Shown here: positions 27,134-34,627 of the stretch, in pieces
Layout: each line of letters opens with the position of its first letter
How positions within the stretch are numbered: position 1 is the first letter of the stretch
Notes under the pieces: model-generated
Seen by the model: only the letters and a program-made list of their open reading frames with translations
Told to the model about the DNA's origin: nothing
Databases searched by the model: none
IMG/VR virus record: IMGVR_UViG_3300027969_000220
Span: 1 to 37,180 of that record
DNA length: 37,180 bases
Strand: one strand, 5' to 3'
Source: a virus
Translations under genes and position numbers: made by a program

Positions 27134-29432
27134 CCCTTGAAGCGTTTGTGCTTACGTTTGATTGTGACCAGTCTTCATTTCGCCGGGTACGATAAAGGTT
27201 TTTGTACGCCTTCATAGACGGCGAGTTTACGTCGCCAATATCAAGCGTAATGCGGTGTGTACCGATTCCTTCTCTACGCCAAGCGTCACGAGCCGCCCGT
27301 GCCACGACTGGATCGGGGTGATGGACCGTTTCATTGAAGGTACTGCTGCTCGTAACTCTTGCAAGTGCCGGGTGCGCCCGACGAAATACGCCTTGTCCAT
27401 GACTGCCCACTGGGCCATCAAACCCATACTCTACCCACATGTGATAGCCGGAAGTTTGATTGGTGGTATCTACGCTGCCAAGGCCGCGTCCAGCGCCGGA
27501 AACCCTGATCTTTGAGATACCCGCTGCCCGTGCCGCGAGAATCTGCCGGTTATAGTGGTCGGTTGCCATTCCCGATAGCCGCGCGGTGTCGTTTGGAATG
27601 TAGTAATCATTATACACATACGGCGTACCGTCGGTATCCATATTGATAGTTCTGGAGTGGGCACCACCGTTCACGTGGGTGTTTCTGAGGTTGATCGCGT
27701 CCCCGTGAACGGTAACGCGGATATGGCGAGCCGCTTCCGGCGGTGCGCCCAAAATACTGACCAAGTGGTTAAATTTCTGGTCGTTCGTTCGGCCAGCAAG
27801 TTGCACGCCCAAGTCCGCTGCCCTGCCGACTGCCGCCGACCTTTCGGCTGGCGAGTGTTGCGACTGGCTGGCGTAATCGCCAAACGTGCCCGCGTGTCGT
27901 CTTGCTTCGGTAAGCTGGGCCGGTGTGTAGTTGGTCGTCCCATAAACCGCTGCCGGTGACCGTTGCGAGCCAGCCCGTGCCGAGGGTGCAGACGACCTCC
28001 GTGGTGCCCGTGGTGCCCGTGCTGGTGGTGGAGGAGGAGGAGGTGCCGCCGCCGCCTGTTGCGCCGCCAGCTGTGCCCGTAACCCTGCATTAGCTCGATC
28101 CGCATACGCCCGCGTCGCATCAGCTCGGTTTTGTCCAGATATACTCATCGTCGCGTTGGTTCCGCCCGCTGCCCGAAGGTTTGGCCTCATAAGCGGATTG
28201 GCCACTTGGGTTGCCCCGGCTGCCGTCCGCCAGTAATTGCCCGGTCCACGCTGACCAGTTGCCGCAAAGCTGGCGTTTCTAAACCGCCGCACTTCGGCCA
28301 GTTCCCTAGCTGCCGTAGCACGGATTGCAGGAGCGTTCGACAAGTCTCGCCCTGTGCCCATGCCTGACGCGTAGCCCTTGTCATTCGCACGATAGCCACG
28401 GGAATTGAACCGCTGGCCCGCGTCGATACGCATCTGAACGATAGCCGAGTTGATTCTGGTGCCGCGTTGGCTTACGTCAGCCCCACCCAAAGCCCGCATT
28501 GCCTGTGCGTCGCTTCGACCCAATGGCCCCGCTTGACGTAACGCCATCAACCCTCTGGCTGCCCCTGAACGCGATTCTGCTACGCCCGTCTGGGTTCGTG
28601 CCTGACGATTGGCCCGGTAAGCATCCAGACCAATACGGGGAGCCTGTGGCCCCGTTCTGGCCGACAGCGATATTTGCGTTAAATGCCTGTTGGCAGAAGC
28701 GTCGTGCCGGTTGCCAGCATGGTTGCCGGAGGCTCGGACCCTAGCCACCAAATTTGCCGCGCGGTCAACCGGTAGCGCTGGCTGAAGACCCATCTGCACC
28801 CGAACCGGATTTGGCAGCCGATTGGTCTGCCCGGCGTCGCGTATGACTCGCGGTGCTTCCGCTCGTCTGGTCCGTGGTGCCCGTGCTGGGGCAGGAGTGG
28901 CCGCTGGTGTTGTCGCTGTTGTTGTTGAGGTGTTTTGTCGGGTTCTCGATGCCCGGACGCCCTGTAGCCGCTTTAAGGCCGCTGATGGCCCATTAGAGTT
29001 GCCCGACACCCGGCTGGCAATGTCGTTGGCCCGCTGTCGGTCGGCGTCAGATATGGTACGCCCAGCCCGTTCTTGAATCCGCTTTTTCAGCTCGGCTTTC
29101 CGGCTGGAGGCGGTCGCCAGATTTCGATCAATCCGGCTGGTCACGGCCCGGCTGGCAAGTGCCGCCCCGCCCGCCGTGCCCGCTGCCATCCCTGCTTTGG
29201 CGGTCTTGTTGGCTGCCCGGCATTGAGCCAGAACCTTGTAAACTTCCTTACCCGGACTACCACCATGTTTAATAGCAAGCTGCCAAGCGCTGGCCGCCTC
29301 AGAACACTTGACATTCTTAGTTTTAGATCGCTTGCCGAACCGGCTGGAGCGTTTGTTTGGCTGGTTCGGTAGGCTTGGGCCTTGTGGGCCTTGTGGGCCT
29401 TGTGGAGGAGCTGGCGGTCGTGGTCTTGGCAT
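27108..29432 (-). CDS. Large basic virion protein with GNAT-like C-terminal domain (774 aa)
   Basis: A 774-residue protein extremely rich in Ala and Arg. The N-terminus has collagen-like GPQGPQGP; residues ~60-500 are low-complexity basic helices and linkers, including PPPPPPP. From about residue 575 to 673 the pattern changes to a compact domain: an LSGMATDHYNRQILAARAAGISKIRVSGAG helix-strand unit followed by SGYHMWVEYGFDG. This resembles GNAT acetyltransferases, where the helix binds acyl-CoA pyrophosphate and the YxxW..xGF strand follows. No pyrophosphate-loop signature (Q/RxxGxG/A) can be read with certainty. The gene lies among head-joining genes and was read as an internal or ejected head protein that could coat DNA. 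Function is not established. Confidence 0.65.
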   Translation of the reverse strand: MPRPRPPAPPQGPQGPQGPSLPNQPNKRSSRFGKRSKTKNVKCSEAASAWQLAIKHGGSPGKEVYKVLAQCRAANKTAKAGMAAGTAGGAALASRAVTSRIDRNLATASSRKAELKKRIQERAGRTISDADRQRANDIASRVSGNSNGPSAALKRLQGVRASRTRQNTSTTTATTPAATPAPARAPRTRRAEAPRVIRDAGQTNRLPNPVRVQMGLQPALPVDRAANLVARVRASGNHAGNRHDASANRHLTQISLSARTGPQAPRIGLDAYRANRQARTQTGVAESRSGAARGLMALRQAGPLGRSDAQAMRALGGADVSQRGTRINSAIVQMRIDAGQRFNSRGYRANDKGYASGMGTGRDLSNAPAIRATAARELAEVRRFRNASFAATGQRGPGNYWRTAAGATQVANPLMRPNLRAAGGTNATMSISGQNRADATRAYADRANAGLRAQLAAQQAAAAPPPPPPPARAPRAPRRSSAPSARAGSQRSPAAVYGTTNYTPAQLTEARRHAGTFGDYASQSQHSPAERSAAVGRAADLGVQLAGRTNDQKFNHLVSILGAPPEAARHIRVTVHGDAINLRNTHVNGGAHSRTINMDTDGTPYVYNDYYIPNDTARLSGMATDHYNRQILAARAAGISKIRVSGAGRGLGSVDTTNQTSGYHMWVEYGFDGPVGSHGQGVFRRAHPALARVTSSSTFNETVHHPDPVVARAARDAWRREGIGTHRITLDIGDVNSPSMKAYKNLYRTRRNEDWSQSNVSTNASRDGHYGIYR

Positions 29433-29722
29433 TAGAAAAAGCCTCCCGTGGCGGCATTGTTTGCGTTTGCACCTGTTGACCGTCTGCGTCGCATTTTGTT
29501 GATGACCTGCTGGCCTTTGCTTGGCTTTGGGTCCACCCTGCGTGACGCCTGAGATTGAAGCTCCATAGGGCGAACCGCTCGTTTGTTTGTTTGGCCGCGT
29601 TGCATGGAAACCGGAGCGTTCTGCTGCCCCATACCTGACTGGGTTGTGGGCGACTTCTTGCGACCAACGCCGCGACGGGAACGGCTGGCCATGGCGCTTC
29701 TAAGTGAGTCAATCGAGTTCAT
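29432..29722 (-). CDS. Basic late protein (96 aa)
   Basis: A 96-residue very basic, disordered-looking protein (SRSRRGVGRKKSP, KRAVRPMELQSQASRRVDPKPSKGQQVINKMRRRR) ending in an Asn/Ala/Gly tail. ATG at 29722 with AGGAG seven bases upstream; the stop overlaps the next ATG (TAATG). It precedes the large basic virion protein and shares its composition, so both may bind DNA inside the head. No family recognised. Confidence 0.7.
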   Translation of the reverse strand: MNSIDSLRSAMASRSRRGVGRKKSPTTQSGMGQQNAPVSMQRGQTNKRAVRPMELQSQASRRVDPKPSKGQQVINKMRRRRSTGANANNAATGGFF

Positions 29723-29781
29723 GGTCTGCTCCTATAAAGGACTGACGCCCACGCCACTACACGCAGAGCGCCAGCCCTGTT

Positions 29782-29883
29782 TTATTTGCCGCAACCGCAC
29801 TTTGGCTTAGATGTTGGCTTGGTTGTCGGCTTGGGCTTTGGTTTAGCCGATGCCTTGGCTGTTTTTGGTTTTGTCTTATACAT
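29782..29883 (-). CDS. Lys/Pro/Thr-repeat mini-protein (33 aa)
   Basis: A 33-residue gene whose ATG at 29883 overlaps the stop of the head completion gene, with GAGGA five bases upstream. The product is a KPK/KPT repeat chain (MYKTKPKTAKASAKPKPKP, then TTKPTSKPK) ending in CGCGK. It looks like a histone-tail-like or DNA-condensing peptide with two Cys that could bind metal or crosslink. No family recognised. The coupled start and good ribosome site argue against chance. Confidence 0.65.
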   Translation of the reverse strand: MYKTKPKTAKASAKPKPKPTTKPTSKPKCGCGK

Positions 29884-30265
29884 GGATTCCTCGTTTTGAT
29901 ATTCCTAAATTGATGTAATGTTGATCGCCGTTGTCGGTGACAATACAAACCGTCAGCGTGCTGATCTCAGATTCAGCCATTCGCTGGAACTTAGCCGCCA
30001 TTGTCCCGTATGCGTTTTGTTCAACCATAGGTGTGATTTGCGACGCCAATATCTCGCTGGCCGCCTTGTATGCACAGGCACGCTTAACGCGTGAATCTGC
30101 AACAATGTTAAACGTGCCACGAATTCGACCCGCTACAATGACAGCCGCATCGAGCCACACCCTAGCGGACAGCCGCTGCCCGGAGAATTGATCTTCTCCG
30201 GGTGCAAGCTGATCGACATAAGGGCATATTGCAAGAACGTCGTCATATGTGACATATGAACGCAT
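29876..30265 (-). CDS. Head completion / head-tail connector protein (129 aa)
   Basis: A 129-residue protein right after the major capsid gene with the helical pattern of gp6-like (HK97) connectors: a start YVTYDDVLAICPYVDQLAP, helices SARVWLDAAVIVAGRIRG and RVKRACAYKAASEILASQ, and a C-terminal strand pair (TLTVCIVTDNGDQHYINLG). Connectors of this family form the ring between portal and tail. Start ATG at 30265 with AAGGGG upstream. Assignment rests on position and fold pattern. Confidence 0.7.
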   Translation of the reverse strand: MRSYVTYDDVLAICPYVDQLAPGEDQFSGQRLSARVWLDAAVIVAGRIRGTFNIVADSRVKRACAYKAASEILASQITPMVEQNAYGTMAAKFQRMAESEISTLTVCIVTDNGDQHYINLGISKRGIHV

Positions 30266-30278
30266 TGCAAGCCCCTTA

Positions 30279-31220
30279 TTATGCGACCGAATTATGCAGA
30301 ACAGCGTGATCTTTCCGCCATGGTTTTCCGCCCATCAGGCTGTGGAACCACAGGGTATGTTTTGGCTGGTCTGCCGTGTATTGAATCGTGATAAGAATGG
30401 TCAATGGCCCAAACGATTCATAGCTAAAAGCCACGGTCGCTTCGGGTGCTGGTAGCGGTGCCGTTACGAGCGCGAAAGCTCGCTCGTGCCAATAAGCCGA
30501 GGTGTAAGTGCCAGTCGCCGGGCTTGGCATTTGATTATCACGCAATGGCATAGCGCCATAGGTGATTGGCAGTACACCGCTGCCAATTTGGTTTTGTGCG
30601 CGTGAATCACCAACTTTGGCTGCTTCACGCCATTCCGCGTCCTTAAGAAGGCCGGTGTAGATATTGCTGTGAGCTGTAAAATACAGCTTGCCGGTGTCAT
30701 CAACTGGAACGTCACGACCGGCTAAAACTCCAAACATGGAGGTAAAGTCACTTAGTGAAACGCCTTTGCCAGCCGCACCGGTCACGTTTCCGGCGGTGCT
30801 GTAATTGGCGACCGTAAACTTGTCGGCAATGTATTTGTTAGCTGCGCGGACAATTTTGGTGACCGCCTCGTCAACAAACGACATTCGCAGTTGTGACGCG
30901 GATGCGACGGTGACTTCCTCTAGGGACGACAGCTCGAAACCCCACGCTGGCATAAAGTCAAGCGAGATTTCGGTCGGATCGGCCACAAGGCTTGCCGGTG
31001 TTGGTTTAGTCGTGATAGCGTCAACAGCGTTGCCCGGTGTATTGGGTACCTGTAGCGTTACCTTTTTATACTTGGCCATGGGTTCAGATCGAACGTCGGT
31101 AAAGACAGTCGGCTGTCCATTGTTACCACTAAGAAACGTGCCTTGGGGCTTTAAAACCTTGTTGGCTTCCTGAAACGCCCCGGCCATGGAATTGAAAAAG
31201 CTATCTATGCTATTCGCCAT
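30279..31220 (-). CDS. Major capsid protein
   Basis: A 313-residue capsid subunit (HK97 fold). N-terminal helix (SIDSFFNSMAGAFQEANKVL), then a region YKKVTLQVPNTPGNAVDAITTKPTP and SLDFMPAWGFELSSLEEV typical of P22-type coat proteins, the long spine helix (ASQLRMSFVDEAVTKIVRAANKYIADKF), then an A-domain segment (GRDVPVDDTGKLYFTAHSNIYTGLLKDAEWREAAKVGD). The C-terminal part FALVTAPLPAP...FGPLTILITIQY fits the P22-like coat end. Start ATG at 31220 with GAGG upstream. It follows the scaffold gene directly. Confidence 0.9.
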   Translation of the reverse strand: MANSIDSFFNSMAGAFQEANKVLKPQGTFLSGNNGQPTVFTDVRSEPMAKYKKVTLQVPNTPGNAVDAITTKPTPASLVADPTEISLDFMPAWGFELSSLEEVTVASASQLRMSFVDEAVTKIVRAANKYIADKFTVANYSTAGNVTGAAGKGVSLSDFTSMFGVLAGRDVPVDDTGKLYFTAHSNIYTGLLKDAEWREAAKVGDSRAQNQIGSGVLPITYGAMPLRDNQMPSPATGTYTSAYWHERAFALVTAPLPAPEATVAFSYESFGPLTILITIQYTADQPKHTLWFHSLMGGKPWRKDHAVLHNSVA

Positions 31221-31253
31221 CGTTGCCTCAAGTTATGAGGCAGCAGACTGGGC

Positions 31254-31907
31254 TTATTCGTCTTTGTTTGCCCGTGCCAATGCTGCCCGTTCTTGGGCCG
31301 CAGCAGGGTCTCTCAGCCGCACGGCTGATAAAGACTGTTCCGCTGGCGTTGGGATACCACCCCCTGACGCGTTGCTTGCGAACGTGGGCAGCCGTTTGGC
31401 TACACCCGCCGCTGGCGTTCCGCTTTGTAGTCCGTTACTTGTCCCTTGCGTTTGTGCAGCCACTGGTTGCGACGCAAAGAATACCGGTGCTTCCTGTTGC
31501 AGCCGGGTGAACACTTCGCCCATCAAACCGTCAAAGTCCTCAACGTCGTCCAAGTCATTGAGGTTCAAGCCGGTGATGGCCGCGATATGTTCAGCCTTGA
31601 TGCCTTTGGCGATACTGCCATTAGCGTCAATAGCTTGTTGAAACTTGTCCATTCGGGCTTTCTGACGATAGCCGTTAAGCTCTTCTTGTTCGGGAGTTAG
31701 CGGGCTTTCGTTAGCCTCCAGCTCCTCAAAATAGGCTGTCATTTCCTCGACAATTTGGTCGCGTTCTCCAGTAACTTCGGCAATGGTTGCGTCACGTTCG
31801 GCAATGGTCGCCTTTAAAGTGTCTACCTCGGCCAGAAGTGCCCGGATACGTTCCTTCCGCAAGATTGACTCGCGTAACAACTTGGGATCAACACCAGAAT
31901 CAGACAT
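31254..31907 (-). CDS. Scaffolding protein (217 aa)
   Basis: A 217-residue acidic helical protein immediately upstream of the capsid gene. Residues ~10-75 are an unbroken coiled coil (RKERIRALLAEVDTLKATIAERDATIAEVTGERDQIVEEM), followed by a hinge with 'PLTPEQEELNGY', helices (ARMDKFQQAIDANG) and a Gln/Ala-rich low-complexity C-terminal region (PVAAQTQGTSNGLQSGTPAAG). This is the classic layout of a capsid assembly scaffold. The ATG overlaps the upstream gene by 8 bases with GGAGG before it. No maturation protease gene is recognised nearby. Confidence 0.82.
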   Translation of the reverse strand: MSDSGVDPKLLRESILRKERIRALLAEVDTLKATIAERDATIAEVTGERDQIVEEMTAYFEELEANESPLTPEQEELNGYRQKARMDKFQQAIDANGSIAKGIKAEHIAAITGLNLNDLDDVEDFDGLMGEVFTRLQQEAPVFFASQPVAAQTQGTSNGLQSGTPAAGVAKRLPTFASNASGGGIPTPAEQSLSAVRLRDPAAAQERAALARANKDE

Positions 31908-32127
31908 TGATCGCCTCCACCTTGTCGATACGTTCGAGGATCAGGTCACGGCGATACCGTTCAGCGTCGGTTGCCGCCATGTGGTTGTAAGTGTCCACAA
32001 GGAAGCGTTCATCTAACGTTCGATCAATACGGTAAAGCGTCGCGTATAGTCGGTTTAATACGCGTGCTTTCCGGTTGACCGGGTTTCTATCTTTCGCCAG
32101 TGCCTGATCCGCGTTCTTTTCTAGCAT
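31900..32127 (-). CDS. Small charged late protein (75 aa)
   Basis: A 75-residue Arg/Asp/Leu-rich helical protein (KDRNPVNRKARVLNRLYATLYRIDRTL ... DAERYRRDLILERIDKV), starting with ATG at 32127 and CAGGA upstream. Its end overlaps the scaffold gene by 8 bases. No family recognised; it may assist head assembly. The GAACCCGGAAC element and candidate promoter lie about 40 bases upstream. Confidence 0.68.
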   Translation of the reverse strand: MLEKNADQALAKDRNPVNRKARVLNRLYATLYRIDRTLDERFLVDTYNHMAATDAERYRRDLILERIDKVEAINV

Positions 32128-32163
32128 GATTTTGTCCTGATGGTCCTTGGTTCTAGTGTAGTG

Positions 32164-32187
32164 GTGAACCCGGAACTATATTACTTG
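32164..32187 (-). promoter_or_regulatory. GAACC-GG element before the head genes, weak promoter
   Basis: On the minus strand TAATAT is followed by AGTTCCGGGTTCACC. GTTCCGGGTTC is the same half-site pair as at the early operators. A -35-like TTGTGT lies 17 bases upstream of TAATAT. It sits in the 85-base gap before the head assembly genes, so it may be a late promoter. The match is weak. Confidence 0.35.
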
Positions 32188-32212
32188 TTTGCGACGATGG
32201 ACACAACAGCCA

Positions 32213-32323
32213 TTAACGCTTGGCAGCTTTTGCTTCCTTGGCCTTTACAGCCTTGGACTCCCTTTTTTCGTGTGACTTTGATTCTTTTTTTTCTGCCATC
32301 TTTGTTGCGGTTTTTTTTGCCAT
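32213..32323 (-). CDS. Lys-rich mini-protein (36 aa)
   Basis: A 36-residue gene from the ATG at 32323, with AAGGA seven bases upstream and ten bases after the protease stop. The product is almost all Lys, Ala, Glu and Ser (MAKKTATKMAEKKESKSHEK, then RESKAVKAKEAKAAKR), about 40% Lys, resembling the tail of histone H1. A DNA- or RNA-binding or disordered role is possible. It is the second such mini-protein in this genome. No family recognised; support is the coupled position and ribosome site. Confidence 0.6.
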   Translation of the reverse strand: MAKKTATKMAEKKESKSHEKRESKAVKAKEAKAAKR

Positions 32324-32333
32324 ATTCGATTCC

Positions 32334-33122
32334 TTATACAAGAGCTGGCGAAGGGCTTAACGGGTCGGCAACAGTTGCCAAGACCGCGTATGCGTCCCAT
32401 CCGCTTCCTTGAACGTTTCGCTCACCAATTGAGCAATAACCTTGGCGTCCCCAAGCTGTGCCCCAAGAGTTAGGCACGCCCACGACCCACTCGCCGGTAG
32501 GCAAACGTTTCATGTAGACGCCCCCGGTCACGGCGTGATTGTGCGAACCAGCGCGGTTTTTTGGCCTGTCGTACTGGTCAAGCGAGTTAAAGTTTGAGTT
32601 TACAGGCACCGAAAAGTTAAACGGCATTCTCAGCTGGGCAGCGATGCACAGGTCACGGAATGAGTTCAACCGGTACCCGATCTCGATTTTAAATCGCCCG
32701 GCGTCTGATCTGGCCGCCGCTGGAACCTTTGATGGGCTTATAAGACCGTAAGGAACCAGCGACTCGGTGCATGTCCCCTTGCTTTCGAGGTACACCAATG
32801 CCTCTGCGATATTTGACCCCACATCCCAACCGTTGCAAAGGTCAGCATAGATAAGCCAAGGAGACAAAGGGACATAGGTAGCACCAGCAATATACCGAGC
32901 GATCTCCAAGCTGGTTGCCGCCGCGTGCCCATTACATGCCCCCTTACCGTTTTGGTCCTTTATCTTAATTGGGTATTTCGGGTCCTCCCGCAAATCGTAT
33001 TCTTTCCAATCGCTTTCCGGTATATCCGGGAGCTTATTTACCGCAAACATTAGAGTTGACTCATGGTTACCCAGATAGCGAGTTTCGCCGTCTGGGGTAA
33101 GCCATTTATTAAGTTCCGTCAC
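32334..33122 (-). CDS. Papain-family cysteine protease
   Basis: A 262-residue C1A-type cysteine peptidase. Catalytic residues are all readable: Q57 and C63 in KDQNGKGACNGHAA, H196 in GSHNHAVTGGVY and N218 in PNSWGTAWGRQGY (the NSWG signature). The start is GTG at 33122, overlapping the preceding stop (GTGA). There is no signal peptide; the upstream genes encode small membrane proteins, so it probably leaves through a holin or acts in virion maturation. As no muramidase, amidase or transglycosylase is recognised, it may be the lysis or cell-wall entry enzyme of this phage. Capsid maturation is an alternative. C1A peptidases are uncommon in phages. Confidence 0.9.
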   Translation of the reverse strand: MTELNKWLTPDGETRYLGNHESTLMFAVNKLPDIPESDWKEYDLREDPKYPIKIKDQNGKGACNGHAAATSLEIARYIAGATYVPLSPWLIYADLCNGWDVGSNIAEALVYLESKGTCTESLVPYGLISPSKVPAAARSDAGRFKIEIGYRLNSFRDLCIAAQLRMPFNFSVPVNSNFNSLDQYDRPKNRAGSHNHAVTGGVYMKRLPTGEWVVGVPNSWGTAWGRQGYCSIGERNVQGSGWDAYAVLATVADPLSPSPALV

Positions 33123-33616
33123 TTGATTGCCCCCAAAAGTTTCAGGAGGTCATCCTTGTTTTTTGGACTGGCTGATTTGACAATTTTCCCGAATTGATCT
33201 TGAATGATCGCGGTTGGTAAACCTGTCTGCCCAACGGTTTGCTGAAACCCTAGACGGTCGATGTCCGTCTCCCCGGCGGTGTACGATCTGAACTGAATTC
33301 CCTGCGATTCCACTAGCTTTCGAACATCTGGGCTTGTACGCCATGATTGTTGCTCCGCGTTGCCTTCGTCCACGACAAGGGATAACCACTTGGCCCCGGA
33401 TATCGGCCTTGGTGCGGTATCGTCCGGCACAGGTACCGGTGGAGGTTCCGGGGTCCGGCCTTCGTCCAGCACAAACACGTTTCCGGTGGTTTTGCCGACA
33501 AAGTAAGTGTGCCCGGAATGGGAGAAGATGACGCGGTCCTCTGCCGCCGGTGGCACGGTCGTTGACGGAATAGGCTTTTGCTGCGAAATCATAACGGCAG
33601 CAATCAAGGCAATCAT
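33119..33616 (-). CDS. Membrane-anchored thioredoxin-like protein without CxxC (165 aa)
   Basis: A 165-residue protein with a hydrophobic N-terminus (MIALIAAVMIS, then QQKPIPSTTVPPAAED), a Pro-rich linker (RTPEPPPVPVPDDTAPRPISG) and a C-terminal thioredoxin-like fold: KWLSLVVDEG strand, helix, QGIQFRSY, then TGLPTAIIQDQFGKIVKSA with the cis-proline strand (LPT), and a last helix. The usual CxxC is absent, so it is not a simple oxidoreductase. It may be a chaperone-like or peptide-binding partner of the protease next to it, with which it overlaps by four bases. Start overlaps the previous stop (ATGA). Confidence 0.65.
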   Translation of the reverse strand: MIALIAAVMISQQKPIPSTTVPPAAEDRVIFSHSGHTYFVGKTTGNVFVLDEGRTPEPPPVPVPDDTAPRPISGAKWLSLVVDEGNAEQQSWRTSPDVRKLVESQGIQFRSYTAGETDIDRLGFQQTVGQTGLPTAIIQDQFGKIVKSASPKNKDDLLKLLGAIK

Positions 33617-33804
33617 AGGCTACCTCCGTCAAATCCCATGGCCTTGAGTTGTGATTGAACTTGAGATTCGCGTTGCATCATAGCCGCTTTAACGCTCGCT
33701 TCGTCGATGGACACCAGATCGCCGTTTGCCAGCTTGGAAAGTAGTTCGCGAATGACCTCGACGATGACTGGTGTAAGCAAGCGAATAATCAGGGCGCTTA
33801 TCAT
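33613..33804 (-). CDS. Small amphipathic membrane-associated protein (63 aa)
   Basis: A 63-residue protein starting at the ATG at 33804, overlapping the preceding stop (ATGA). The first 25 residues (ISALIIRLLTPVIVEVIRELLSKLANG) are hydrophobic and amphipathic, possibly a membrane helix, followed by a helical tail (VKAAMMQRESQVQSQLKAMGFDGG). The longer frame continuing to 34020 is a shadow of the 70-aa gene. Holin- or antiholin-like behaviour is possible but not shown. Confidence 0.65.
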   Translation of the reverse strand: MISALIIRLLTPVIVEVIRELLSKLANGDLVSIDEASVKAAMMQRESQVQSQLKAMGFDGGSL

Positions 33805-34013
33805 TTGCACGCTCCATTTCCGCAGATTATCACAACTGGGCCTTGGAATAAGCGAGGAAGTGACATACGTCGCTTTGGGCGTTCCGGTGCAATAAAGATG
33901 ACAGGAGCCGGTTTTTCGGTGACGGATACGGTTGTCGTTGCCGTGACCGTTGGTTTTGGGCACTGGCCGGATTGGCACGATTGTGATGTTACGATCAGGA
34001 ATTCTGCAAACAT
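33801..34013 (-). CDS. Small secreted or membrane-linked protein (70 aa)
   Basis: A 70-residue protein from the ATG at 34013 with AGAGGTG upstream. It has a hydrophobic start (MFAEFLIVTSQSC), a Thr/Val/Pro-rich middle (PTVTATTTVSVTEKPAPVIF) and a basic C-terminus ending ICGNGACK. The Cys near residue 13 could be part of a lipoprotein-like signal, though a clear lipobox is not seen. It overlaps the next gene by four bases. Choosing this frame over the alternative 135-residue one rests on the chain of ATGA overlaps and ribosome site. Confidence 0.6.
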   Translation of the reverse strand: MFAEFLIVTSQSCQSGQCPKPTVTATTTVSVTEKPAPVIFIAPERPKRRMSLPRLFQGPVVIICGNGACK

Positions 34014-34023
34014 GATGCACCTC

Positions 34024-34206
34024 TTATTTTGGGTCTCGAAGGGAACGCCTGTAAGCCGCGATTGCGTAAATTATCGCCGCCGCCGCATACATGGTTTGGG
34101 GAATGGACGGATCAATGGGTGTTGATTTCACGACCTGATCAGTTGCAATCTGGGCAACTGGAACAATCCAGCCGTAGTCCGGATTGATTACTTCCTGTAC
34201 CCTCAT
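34024..34206 (-). CDS. Small membrane protein (60 aa)
   Basis: A 60-residue protein starting at the ATG at 34206 (ATGA overlap with the previous gene) with AAGGAG eight bases upstream. One transmembrane segment is expected near the C-terminus (TMYAAAAIIYAIAAY), followed by RRSLRDPK, so N-out/C-in topology is likely. It belongs to the chain of small membrane proteins that may form a holin/spanin-like lysis system. Class unknown. Confidence 0.68.
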   Translation of the reverse strand: MRVQEVINPDYGWIVPVAQIATDQVVKSTPIDPSIPQTMYAAAAIIYAIAAYRRSLRDPK

Positions 34207-34424
34207 CTTTGGCTCCTTGGCGGGTCTTCGCCTTGCCGAAGGTAATAAAGAGCCTGCCCGACGCCAAACGCCAGAGCAAGCCCTAATGGGCTTGTTGTTG
34301 CAACAATGGAATCGAGGTTTTGGCTTAGAACGCCAAGTGCCGAAACGGCACCAACTAAAGCCATTCTAATGATGGTCGCCTTCGCCTGTTGAGCGTTGAT
34401 TTGTCCAATCCAGTCACCGTTCAT
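34203..34424 (-). CDS. Holin-like membrane protein (73 aa)
   Basis: A 73-residue protein from the ATG at 34424 with AAGGGGG upstream. Residues ~18-60 contain one or two hydrophobic segments (TIIRMALVGAVSALGVL and TSPLGLALAFGVGQALYYL) joined by a short polar loop, with a charged C-terminus (RQGEDPPRSQR). This is the layout of a small two-helix holin. The longer upstream frame to 34703 is a shadow of the 68-aa gene. Function inferred from topology and neighbours. Confidence 0.65.
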   Translation of the reverse strand: MNGDWIGQINAQQAKATIIRMALVGAVSALGVLSQNLDSIVATTSPLGLALAFGVGQALYYLRQGEDPPRSQR

Positions 34425-34627
34425 TTCGACCCCCTTGGTACAGTGAAACAATGTCCTAGCACGATTCCAACACCTAGAGAACAGCCAAGACTGTACTGAT
34501 TGACTTCCCAAATCGCCTCGCTCCATGTCATTTCGCCCATCTGCCACTTGACCAGATCGACGAATAGGATCAGGCTTGCAACAGCCATCAAAGCGATAAA
34601 ATTTTTGGCAGCATTGTTGAAGGTCAT
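34421..34627 (-). CDS. Small membrane protein, holin candidate (68 aa)
   Basis: A 68-residue protein starting at the ATG at 34627 (ATGA overlap with the 193-aa gene). It has a hydrophobic segment (FIALMAVASLILFVDLV), a short Trp-rich loop and a second one (YSLGCSLGVGIVLGHCFTV). Two-helix membrane topology and its place in a chain of small membrane proteins before the protease suggest holin or antiholin. It is coupled to the 73-aa gene by a four-base overlap. Confidence 0.65.
   Translation of the reverse strand: MTFNNAAKNFIALMAVASLILFVDLVKWQMGEMTWSEAIWEVNQYSLGCSLGVGIVLGHCFTVPRGSK

Noticed and set aside
33613-34020. Single 135-residue frame instead of the 70- and 63-residue genes
   Set aside because: The ATGA-coupled pair with its own ribosome site fits the uniform spacing of neighbouring genes, while the N-terminal half of the long frame has a shadow composition (Arg/His/Pro).
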